Below are positions 43,235-53,699 of a DNA stretch of 64,000 bases, piece after piece. The position numbers and the translations under genes are program-made. The DNA is from Hanleya hanleyi. Lineage: Eukaryota > Mollusca > Polyplacophora > Lepidopleurida > Hanleyidae. The stretch covers positions 1-64,000 of the forward strand of contig JAVTVY010025374.1 in NCBI GenBank assembly GCA_036873755.1, read 5' to 3'. Position 1 is the stretch's first letter, and each line of letters begins with the position of its first letter. The notes under the pieces are model-generated. The model saw only the letters and a list, made by a program, of their open reading frames with translations. It did no database searches and was not told the DNA's origin.

Positions 43235-43473
43235 ATTGAGAGTATTCAGTAAAGCATGAGTGACAGCAATAATGGACATCTCCCCCATTCAACTACATAT
43301 ACCAAGGAACCATAGAATGTGGCTGTCTTTCTAAAATCTGAACAATGGATGAAGACCAGAACATGGATCCACATGGTGGATTATTGCCGGATACCTCCGG
43401 ATTTCGCCTTGATCCACCGGATATGGAACAGAAACGTGAAGAGAGACGAGATAGGACAAGAGAAGCAATGAAG
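43235..43473 (+). CDS. host gene exon with start codon (unrecognised gene)
   Basis: The acceptor TCCTTTACAG ends at 43234 and the donor AAG|GTGAGA is at 43473/43474. A short upstream open frame starts at 43256. The main ATG is at 43345 and gives 43 codons (MDEDQNMDPHGGLLPDTSGF, then a charged helix EQKREERRDRTREAMK), ending in phase 0. The 5' UTR part shows that at least one earlier exon exists to the left. I do not recognise the protein. Confidence 0.55.
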
Positions 43474-44422
43474 GTGAGAATGATTACAGCCTGAACAATG
43501 GGTCAGTTTTATTCTTAAGGCTTCAGGACCCCTCACAGGCTTCCAAAACTCAAAAATGTTTTTTTTTGCATATTATAAAACATCATTATTAACTGTATAG
43601 GTTGGTGAAAAAAAAGTGACAAAAAGTGATTCCTTATACCAAAAATTAATCTTTTCAAATTAGCTGTCAGATACTACATCTGGAGAAACCCACTTTTAAG
43701 AATTAATTAACTTTGTTCAAACGGTCAAATAATATAGAGTCCTCAAATTTGGATAAAATGCTGTACATATGTAGAACTAACTACAGTAATCATCCTAATA
43801 ATTCAATCACAGGAAGTGTTATTTTTCATCATAAAATCTGGGGGATCAAATTTATTAGATCCCCCAGGATGTTGACAAAATGATTCAAAATCAGACATAT
43901 AATCCATTATTTCTTCGTTATTTCAATGATTTTAGAATCTGATTAAATTTATTAGAACCATCGATTGAATTTTGTCCCCAAAATAGGGGGTGATTGGGGG
44001 ATTTAATTATTCCGTTTCAAAGATATGTCTTTTTAGTGAAAGGGGTTGCCTTTTTTCAGATTTAGTTGAATTCTTGCCCTCTGAACTGTAACAAAATCAT
44101 TTCCGGGATGAATTGATTTATGCTTGTTTTGTTTGAAAAGTAAATTATAGGATTCTGAAAGTTCTGAATCCTGTAGTAAGGATATTTGAAGGCTAAATTT
44201 TCACAAACCGCTCCATTTATGTTCAAATAATTCAGTTGTAGTGGACAAAAGAACAAGATTTCCACTAAATTCTAATTCCCTGAATAAATAGCTTTCAGAA
44301 AACATAAAGCTCATTTTGGTGAGTTTATTATTGCAATTTAATGGAGCCAAAAGTGACAAGTTGTGGAAAATGTTATCGCTATGTACTCTGGAACCTTACG
44401 GGTCATCCATACTAACATTTAC

Positions 44423-44606
44423 CTTCAGCTGCCAGTTTCCCAATAATTTGAACAAGTTCTTCTCCCTGGCCTGGCAGGTGATCTACTAATTGTTTCTGCT
44501 GACTGTCTGTATTGGTAGGTACAATCAATGATTGTTGTTTTTCAAGTGAGGCGGAATAAGTATACAAATAATCTTGTTTGTTCAGACCAAGTATATCTAT
44601 CATTTC
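44423..44606 (-). CDS. possible minus-strand internal exon
   Basis: On the minus strand CTGTTTGCCAG precedes and GTAAATG follows a 184-base open segment encoding EMIDILGLNKQDYLYTYSAS, then DHLPGQGEELVQIIGKLAAE. Codon use looks protein-like and differs from surrounding AT-rich DNA. It lies antisense in the intron after 43473. It could be an exon of an antisense gene, a captured exon or chance; I do not recognise the sequence. Confidence 0.35.
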
Positions 44607-44789
44607 CTGGCAAACAGATGTAGTTTCATACAATCAGCATGAAACAATGTTGTTCAAACTTCTGGAACAATCAGCCTTCCTTCATCAGTTCTTGCAAAGA
44701 AATCAAGCAACTTTTTGGCACAACCTTACAGAACATCATTTTTCTAAAACTTGAGACCCATATTATGTGTAAAAAACGAGTTTAACCTC

Positions 44790-46588
44790 GTGTTCAGCCT
44801 AAGGGAGGGAGAGAGAGAGAGAGATTTGTTGTTTAATGTGTTCAGTCTAATGGAGGGTGAAAGAGAGAGAGTGATTTATGGTTAAACGTCATGTTCAGCC
44901 TAAGGGAGGAAGAGAGATTTATGACTTAACGTTGTATTCAGCGTATAAGAGAGGGAGAGAGAGAGAGAGATTTATGGTTTGTGATGTTCAGCCTAAAGGG
45001 AGGGTGAGAGAGAGAGCTTTATGGTTTAACATCGTGTTCAGCCTATAAGAGAGAGTGAGTGAGTATTATGGTTTAATGTCATGTTCAGCCTAAAAGGAGG
45101 GTGAGAGAGAGAGATTTATGGTTTAACATCATGTTCAGCCTAAAGGGAGGGTGAGAGAGAGAGCTTTATGGTTTATTGTCGTGTTCAGCCTAAAGGGAGG
45201 GTGAGAGAGAGAGATTTATGGTTTATTGTCGTGTTCAGCCTAAGAAAGAGAGAGAGATTTATGCCTTAACGTCGTGTTCAGCCTATAAGAGAGGGAGAGA
45301 GAGATTTATGGTTTAACGTCATGTTCAGCCTAAAGGGAGGGTGAGAGAGAGAGCTTTATGGTTTAACGTCGTGTTCAGCCTATAAGAGAGGGTGAGAGAG
45401 AGAGATTTATGGTTTAACGTCATGGTCAGCCTAAAGGGAGGGTGAGAGAGAGAGATTTATGGTTTACTGTCATGTTCAGCCTAAAGGGAGGGTGAGAGAG
45501 AGAGCTTTCAGGGGCAGATACAGACCTTATTTTATACCTGTATAAGGCGCCCAAAATAAACGAGGTCTAAAAACGCCCAAATTTTGAAAGGAAAAACGCC
45601 CAAATTGCAACGGAAAAATCCAGGTATTTTAGTTTATTATGCAGCAAATTTAGGTTTTGTATTTAATTTTGAGATGGTTTACTCACGTTTGCGTTTGTCA
45701 CTTCAAAAATGAAGCGGCGAAATCAAGACGTAAATTGCCTGTCAAAAACATTTTTCTCAAAAGGCGCCCAAATTAAAAAGCTGTGTCTGCCCCTGGCTTT
45801 ATGGTTTAACGTCGTGTTCAGCCTAAAGGGAGGGTGAGAGAGAGAGATTTATGGTTTACTGTCATGTTCAGCCTAAAGGGAGGGTGAGAGAGAGAGCTTT
45901 ATGGTTTAACGTCGTGGTCAGCCTAAATTAAGGGAGGGTGAGAGAGAGAGATTTATGGTTTAACGTCATGTTCAGCCTAAAGGGAGGGTGAGAGAGAGAG
46001 CTTTATGGTTTAATGTCATGTTCAACCTAAAGGGAGGGTGAGAGAGAGAGCTTTATGGTTTAACGTCATGTTCAGCCTAAAGGGAGGGTGAGAGAGAGAG
46101 ATTTATGGTTTAACGTCGTGTTCAGCCTATAAGAGAGGGTGAGAGAGAGAGATTTATGGTTTAACGTCGTGTTCAGCCTAAAGGGAGGGTGAAAGAGAGA
46201 GCTTTATGGTTTACTGTCATGTTCAACCTAAAGGGAGGGTGAGAGAGAGAGCTTTATGGTTTAACGTCATGTTCAGCCTAAAGGGAGGGTGAGAGAGAGA
46301 TTTATGGTTTAACGTCGTGTTCAGCCTATAAGAGAGGGTGAGAGAGAGAGATTTATGGTTTAACGTCATGTTCAGCCTAAAGGGAGGGTGAGAGAGAGAG
46401 CTTTATGGTTTACTGTCATGTTCAGCCTAAAGGGAGGGTGAGAGAGAGAGATTTATGGTTTAACGTCGTGTTCAGCCTAAAGGGAGGGTGAGAGAGAGAA
46501 CTTTATGGTTTACTGTCATGTTCATCCTAAAGGGAGGGTGAGAGAGAGAGCTTTATGGTTTAACGTCGTGTTCAGCCTAGGGGAGGGT
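44790..46588 (+). repeat. 50-bp minisatellite, about 30 copies
   Basis: Consensus GTTTAACGTCRTGTTCAGCC, then TAAAGGGAGGGTGAGAGAGA and GAGMTTTATG. Two unit types alternate irregularly (AAAGGGAGGG or ATAAGAGAGGG), and the GA run varies. It is interrupted by a 287-bp transposon at 45509-45795. It sits in the intron between the 43235 and 46958 exons. Confidence 0.95.
45509..45795. mobile_element. hAT-like MITE in the 50-bp minisatellite
   Basis: The terminal inverted repeat CAGGGGCAGAYACAG (15 bp) lies at both ends, flanked by GCTTT on both sides (45504-45508, 45796-45800). The neighbouring minisatellite units show the unduplicated site GAGCTTTATGG. CAGGG-type ends with a 5-bp duplication suit the hAT5 type (family knowledge). 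No coding capacity. Confidence 0.85.
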
Positions 46589-46957
46589 GTCGAATTAATG
46601 TGAAATGCAGATCTGATTTCTGAGGGAACGAACTTCGGTTCAAATGGTAACCGATTTAGTGAAACTTTATTTATTGAACAACAGTTCAGAGTTTGCCAAG
46701 GGATTATTTTTCTCTATGTAGGGGCAGAATCTGGAGCCCTATGAATGGAACTCTAGTTATACTGTTCAGAATGCATGTCCCCATCCCAACACACACTAAT
46801 ATAAGGAACTCGGAACAGTTCAACTGGATATGCTTAGTTCGGAATGGAATTTTCAGCCTTTTGCCACCCTCCCTAATGCCTGTGATTTTGGCTTGTTATG
46901 CAAGTCAGTCAGATGTGAACTAAGAACTCCGTATAATCCTATCTCCTTTTATTGTAG

Positions 46958-46996
46958 GCTGTGAGCTCTACTGTGGCTGACCAAATCCTGCCTAAG
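46958..46996 (+). CDS. host gene 39-nt microexon
   Basis: The acceptor CTTTTATTGTAG ends at 46957 and the donor AAG|GTAAGG is at 46996/46997, both strong. The 13 codons (AVSSTVADQILPK) follow the 43473 donor in phase 0 without a stop. Its length is a multiple of three, so it could be skipped without changing frame. Confidence 0.5.
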
Positions 46997-47114
46997 GTAA
47001 GGCATCAATATCTCTGTTATCACCTGTTCACTAATGGACTGGATATATGTAGATAGTTGTTAACCTTGAAACTTGTCACAATCTGATGACTCGCATGTAA
47101 ATTCTACGATTTTT

Positions 47115-47266
47115 ATTATGCATACCAACATATCTGATATATTATCTTTTTTTGACATATTAACATGTCTGATGTGTTAACATTTCTGACATATCAACAT
47201 GTCTGATCTGTTAACATTCCTGATAAGTTATCTGTCTGATATATATTAACATGCCTCATGTCTGAC
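47115..47266. repeat. 17-bp minisatellite, left part
   Basis: Units such as TAACATGTCTGATATGT and variants (GACATATCAACATGTCTG). Continues at 50924 beyond the 3.66-kb element. Confidence 0.85.
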
Positions 47267-50200
47267 CAGGGATTCATAGACGTCCATTCTTACTACCGTT
47301 AAACGGTAGTAAGAAAATGTCAAAAACTGAATACAGACAGTAAAAAAACTCAAAAGTGTACGTTTTGGGCAAGAAATACTCAATATTTTTGACGAAAACT
47401 CAATCCTCGAAATGGTGCAAATTATTTCAATGATGTGAAATCCATCGCCGATCCTTCGACAATCTGGCTTCGAATGTTTGGGGATTTTCAGTTCTAGAAA
47501 TAATTGCCAAAGTTTTGCCAATAACACGCTTGATACAGAAAGCGGAAGTAAACTCAGGTGTGAGACATGCGCAGATCACGATGACGACGATATAACGACA
47601 GGGTCTCGACTACAGTCATAGGGCGCACACAGTCTGCGACACGTGCTTTACAACAGAAGATTGGCTAACACCAAATCAAGCGCTCCCATTGGTCACTGAT
47701 TGACAGGAAATCTGTACAACCTGTGAAGAGCAACTCTGCAGCCCAACATGAACTTGAGCAAGAGACTACATAGACACGACAAACTCCACGTGCTTTCTGT
47801 TTCAGTTGGCGGGACGACGGGAATACGAGAGCAAATTTACCATGTGGTTTTCTTCGCTGATAGTAGTGCGATACACTTTGAAATAAAACTACCGGCTGTG
47901 TTGTAAAGTTAAAATTTGAAAAGAAAACTCTTTTCATTGACGTACATGACAGAAGGAGCTTATGCGGAGTCCAGTTTTAGTTTTTATACTTTCGTAATTT
48001 GTGAATCTCCAAAGACTGACCTGTCAGTATTCACCATCACACAAACTATATTCAGATTATGGTCGAAATATTGCTAAATGCCTGGACCAAAATGATTTAA
48101 TAATAAAAAATACACTTTTTTATTATAATTATAAAACTTTTTTAATCGTTGTAAGGACGAAAACAGGAATCTTGATTAAAGTGGCGACAGAGTCCATTTA
48201 ACCCAGGTTCTGGCGGTTGCTTACATTGATGACATCCAGCATTTTGTTCAATTCTGCGTAACCTTTTCACGTAACCTTTGGGTAACACAGTCAAGTTTGG
48301 CGTAACCTAACCAATAGGTTACGCACCTGCAGTACCCGTAACCTTTTTGGGGGTTACGCAATGATCTCTAATGTCATGGCCTGTACCATTGGACTAGATT
48401 CTTTTCCATCACACAATGTTTTTAATTTATGTCCAAATTTAATGTCTTCATTATATTTCTCAAGTTAAACATTAACCAACAGAAAACTACTTAAAATTTT
48501 ATTTCAGTATTTCATTATAAATATCTATGATAGGTAAGAACTAAATAAAACACGTTACCAGCTTCACCTGAATGCGTTATTAACGTTTAATTATATGGCC
48601 CATTTCACGTCACGTAAGTAACATTTTTATTCCTTTTTTGAAATTTGCTCACTCAGCCAGACAAGAGGAAAAATACTTTACAACTACAACCTCATAAGTA
48701 TATTAGAGTAGTATCCTACCTTCTATATGAGAAATGTTACAACTCTTTTCATTCACTTGATTAGTTCACAGAGCTTGATTTGTGCTCTGTCACGTAAGTA
48801 ACGCAGAGAATTAGGCATTTTTCCCATTTTCTTTTTCTAATTAAAAATCGTCTGATTTGATTGGGAAAATCTACCCAATTGATGATATATATTCTTGGTA
48901 TGGGAGTGAACAAGCACACAATAGACATGTTTTTTGGCATATTTATTTTAAGTGCGTTCTAATACTTAATTAAGCAACACTGGAAATGTTATGGTGAGGA
49001 AATTCCAGTAGTCCACATTGCTTCTCTGAATGTACCCGAAGGCATTATAGTAGACAGTAGAATTTAATATGTATTGTACATTGTGGTAAAGAATTTATCC
49101 AATGAAATGCTGAGTCTATACTCAATCATGATAATGTGTTATCGGGAATAACAATGTAACGTTGAGAGCATGAATTAAAATCTTTATATAACTATCATGA
49201 TTATTAATTTTCAGCAGCTTTATTGCAATGTGCAATAAACAGAGATGCACTTGCAAGTACTAAAATGTAAATACATGGCCATCAGGGGCCAAGATGACAG
49301 TCACCAATACGAGATGATGGGGTTGATGCAAGTGACCAAAGTTATTGACTCGAGAAGATGTAGAAAGGGCTACAGATACATGTACATACATAAAGCAATG
49401 TGGAAAAATATTGTAATGTAATACCACCCACTAAAAAAATGCAAGAAAACATGGCTAGTGTGTGATTCTTCAATCACATACTAAAGAATCTATATCATAT
49501 TGTGGAGATTTTCACTTTCAGATCTGGTGATCTGTTCGGCGATTTTTAATCATAAGAAAAGGGCCTCTGTGTTACTTATATGAGTGCACAAATCTAGCTC
49601 TGTCATCTAATCAAGTGAATGAAAGATGTAACATGTTCCATTTATAAGATACAGGATACTACAATATATTTATGAGATTGTAGCTGTACAGTTTTTCTTT
49701 CCTTTTGTCTGGCTGAGTGAGCAAACTAAAGAAAATGAATAAAAATGTTACATGGAGTGAAATCCCCCAGATAATGATCTGATATACATTTGCGCATTAA
49801 CTAATGAATTTGAATTCAGTTCCCATACTTCACCTGTTTTGTTCACCTCATATATACCATAAGTACAGTTGGTGATACTGGGCTGGGGGACCGAATTCTC
49901 CAAGTAATGTTAGTCTGTCAGAATCCCGCAATTTCAGGGTATTCTGTTTGAGCTGTCACTCAAGTATAATCTCTTCTCTTCAGTATTTCATGTTTCCAGA
50001 TATTATTGTATCTTTTTATCATCCTTGAAGGATAGTCAGTTTGGAACATGGTAGCTACAAATGTGATCAGAATGCTTATAATGATTGTTACTTACGTGAC
50101 AAAACCTGTTACTTACGTGACATGTCACGTAAGTAACTGATTTTTAGTCATTTCTCCTTGATTCTTGAAAACTTATCTCAGTTATCTATTCTACAGATTT

Positions 50201-50923
50201 CATATTTGAAACAAACTAACTTTAGAAATGTAGTTAAATTTTGACTGATTTGCTCTCCCTTTTCCATGGCTAAAAATTTCAACAAATCTGTCACGTAAGT
50301 AACAAATGAAATTTCTTACAATATTACTATGTTTTTGAGAAAATGGAATAAGAAGTGTACATTTTCCTACTATATATTGACAAAACATTCCTTTCTCATG
50401 ATGATGGACATAAAATTTATCACATAAGTCTAATTATTTGTCAGTTTTGATCTATTTACAAAAATAATGTGAAAATGCAAATTTTGAGTTCAGAATTTTC
50501 ACCTATCGTTAAGCCTCCAAAAAATAACAAGAAACTATTCTACCTGAAAAATGAGTATCTAGCATGTTTCCTGGGATATTGACTTAAGTTATCATGCATA
50601 GGTGATAACATTAAAACCAAATTATTTTTTTGGAAAAATTGGCTCTCTGTTGTGAAATGGCCCATATTTGGATTTTACATTGAAATGTATCACAGGTGAA
50701 GTGTGCCAGACCTGTTGACAGTTTGTGGGTTTATGTGGTGTTTGACTTCAGTATTACAGAAATTATTTGTTAATATCTTAATTGGTAGGGTGGTAAAAAT
50801 ATCCAAAAACTCAATATCAGCTTGTGGATGGGCCGTAAAAACTTGGAAAAACTCAATTTGAGCATAAAAAAAACTCAATATTTTGTATTGGGTAGTAAAA
50901 ATTTGGACTTCTATGAATCCTTG
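47267..50923. mobile_element. 3.66-kb TIR element splitting the 17-bp minisatellite
   Basis: The left end CAGGGATTCATAGACGTCC and the right end (complement CAAGGATTCATAGAAGTCC) form an imperfect inverted repeat extending over about 35 bases (TTACTACC). Minisatellite sequence lies directly on both sides with CTGA repeated. No transposase is recognised inside. It carries internal palindromic repeats with GTCACGTAAGTAAC. Confidence 0.7.
48575..50305. repeat. palindromic block with six GTCACGTAAGTAAC copies
   Basis: Two arms of about 220 bp, at about 48590-48810 and 49560-49775, are diverged inverted copies (CTCACTCAGCCAGACAAGAGG against CTTTTGTCTGGCTGAGTGAG). The 14-mer GTCACGTAAGTAAC occurs at 48609, 48789, 50124 and 50290 and inverted at 50087 and 50108. 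50108-50137 is a perfect 30-bp palindrome. Confidence 0.75.
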
Positions 50924-52487
50924 CTGATATATTAACATGTCTGTTGTGTTAACATTGCTGATATGTTATCATGTCTCATATATATTAACATGCCTCATGT
51001 CTGATATATTAACATGTCTGATGTGTTAACATTCCTGATAAGTTATCTTGTCTGATATATATTAACATGTCTGGTATATTAACATGTCTGATGTGGTAAC
51101 ATTTCTGACATATCAATATGTCTGATGTGTTAACATTCCTGATAAGTTATCTTGTCTGATATATATTAACATGTCTGGTATATTAACATGTCTGATGTGG
51201 TAACATTTCTGACATATCAACATGTCTGATGTGTTAACATTCCTGATAAATTATCTTGTCTGATATATATTAACATGTCTGGTATATTAACATGTCTGAT
51301 ATATTAACATGTCTGATATGTTAACATGACTAATATGTTAACATGTCTGATATATTAACATGTCTGATATATTAACATGTCTGGTATATTAACATGTCTG
51401 ATATGTTAACATGTCTGATGGACATATAAACATGTCTGGTATATTAACATGTCTGATGGACATATAAACATGTCTGGTATATTAACATGTCTGATATGTT
51501 AACATGACTAATATGTTAACATGTCTGATGGACATATAAACATGCCTGATATATTAACATTACTGATATGTTAACATGTGTGATGGATATATTAACAGGC
51601 CTGGTATATTAATATGCCTGATATATTAACATGCCTGGTATATTAACATGACTGATATGTTAACATATCTGATGGATGTATAAACATGCCTGATATATAT
51701 GAACATGTCCGATATATTAACCTATCTGATATGTTAACATGTCTGATATGTTAACATGTCTGATATGTTAAAATGTCTGATATATTAACATGTCTGATAT
51801 GTTAACATGTATGATATGTTAACATGACTGATATATTAACATGTTTGATACATTAACATGTATGAGATGTTAACATGTCAGATATATTAACATGTCTGAT
51901 ATGTTAACATGTTTGATATGTTAACATGACCGATATGTTAACATGTCTGATATGTTAATATATCTGATATGTTAACATGTCTGATATGTTAACATGTCTG
52001 CTATGTTAACATGTTTGATATATTAACATGTCTGATATGTTAAAATGTCTGATATATTAACATGTCTGATATGTTAACATGTATGATATGTTAACATGAC
52101 TGATATATTAACATGTTTGATACATTAACATGTATGATATGTTAACATGTCTGCTATATTAACATGTCTGATATGTTAACATGTCAGATATATTAACATG
52201 TCTGATATGTTAACATGTCTGATATGTTAACATGTCTGATATGTTAACATGTCTGATATGTTAACACGTCTGATATGTTAATACGTCTGATATGTTAACA
52301 CGTCAGATATATTAACATGTATGATATGTTAACATGACTGATATATTAACATGTCTGATATGTTAACATGTCTGATATGTTAACATGACTGATATATTAA
52401 CATGTCTGATATGTTAACATGTCTGATAATGATATGTTAACATGACTGATATGTTAACATGTCTGATATGTTAACATGTCTGATCAA
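50924..52487. repeat. 17-bp minisatellite, main array, about 90 units
   Basis: Consensus AACATGTCTGATATGTT with GTTAAC at unit borders. Variants ATATATT, GGTATATT and GATGGACATATA form higher-order blocks (about 51400-51600). It lies in the intron between the 46958 and 53646 exons. Confidence 0.95.
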
Positions 52488-52680
52488 TTTAGAGTCTACA
52501 TTCATGGTTCTTGAGATCATGAATTTTTGAAACGTACAGTCATTTTAACTAAATGTTTCATTCAAGGATATACACTATATCCCACCACTTGACATTATTA
52601 CCTATTACCCCTCAGCCCATAGGGCTGTGGGGTCTTGTCGTTGCCATGTACGTGCGTACGTCCGTCCTAGCGTCCGTCCG

Positions 52681-53060
52681 TCAACATGTTCTTGTCCGCT
52701 GAATATCTGCAGATCTATGAAGTCGGGCCTGACCAAACTTTGGTGAGAGCTTCCTGAATGTTGACTGATGAAATGATTAGATTTTCAGATGACTATGATG
52801 ATTTCATGATTTTTAATTATTTTTTTAATTATTTATTGATAGTTCAGCTTTTGCACTGTTATCTATGCCCATCAACATGTTCTTGTCCGCTGAATATCTG
52901 CAGATCTATCGATTCGGGCCTGACCAGACTTTGGTGAGAGCTTCCTAAATGTTGACTGATGAAATGATTAGATTTTCAGATGGCTATGATGATTTCATGA
53001 TTTTTAATTATTTTTTTTTATATTATTTATTGATGGCTTAGCTTTTGCACTATTAGCCCA
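52681..53060. repeat. 188-bp tandem duplication, followed by a shorter one
   Basis: TCAACATGTTCTTGTCCGCT occurs at 52682 and 52870, and both units run through CTGCAGATCTATCG/GAAG to a T-rich stretch. A second local duplication at 53165-53390 repeats TTTGAATTTCGC..CCTTAAATGAAGGACAA. Confidence 0.85.
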
Positions 53061-53645
53061 TCGGGAACCCTTGGTTGCATGTCTCATTGTGACTTTTGAA
53101 GGTTCCCTGATACAAGAAAGCCTGGTCCCTTCAAGATTATCATTGGATGGACCAAGAGGAAATAACCCGTTAGGTTTGAATTTCGCCTTAAATGAAGGAC
53201 AAGATTTTTCTTCAATTTTGCTACATCGATTTATCCGAAAGCTGTTGCACAAACCATATTTTATTTCAGAAGTATATGAAATAACTGGCAGGGGGATCCC
53301 TGCAGTATTGAATCCCTGTTAGTTTGAATTTCGCGTCGCCTTAAATGAAGGACAACATTTTTCTTCAATTTTGCTGTTCAATCATTCTATTCTACATCAT
53401 ATGATTTATCCTAAATCTTTTGCATGTTACTGTACCTTGGAAATTATTTAAAACGAGTGATTAGGAGACCCCATTTTAGCCTGACTCTGGGCAATTTTGA
53501 ACCAGTTTGCATACTTGGAGCATATGCCTCCCCCCATAATGATAATGGTGGGTTTGTTTCAATCATTGTGTTTCTATGCCATTAACTTGTTATCACACTT
53601 GTGCAATGCATAAATTGCCACTGATAAAGCTACACTTTCTTGCAG

Positions 53646-53695
53646 GCTGTAATCCCAGCACAACACTCCCGTGAAAACAAAGTTTATTATATACG
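53646..53695 (+). CDS. possible host gene exon
   Basis: The acceptor ACTTTCTTGCAG ends at 53645; the donor ACG|GTACAG is weaker. The 50 bases continue the frame from 46996 (AVIPAQHSRENKVYYI), ending in phase 2. Like the microexon it begins with the codons for Ala-Val. Lower confidence because of the donor. Confidence 0.35.
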
Positions 53696-53699
53696 GTAC

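Noticed and set aside
47665..47937. 90-codon minus-strand frame in the 3.66-kb element
   Set aside because: No transposase motifs and no homology recognised; likely chance.
44790..52487. CRISPR array
   Set aside because: The repeats are directly adjacent without unique spacers, in animal DNA; they are minisatellites.
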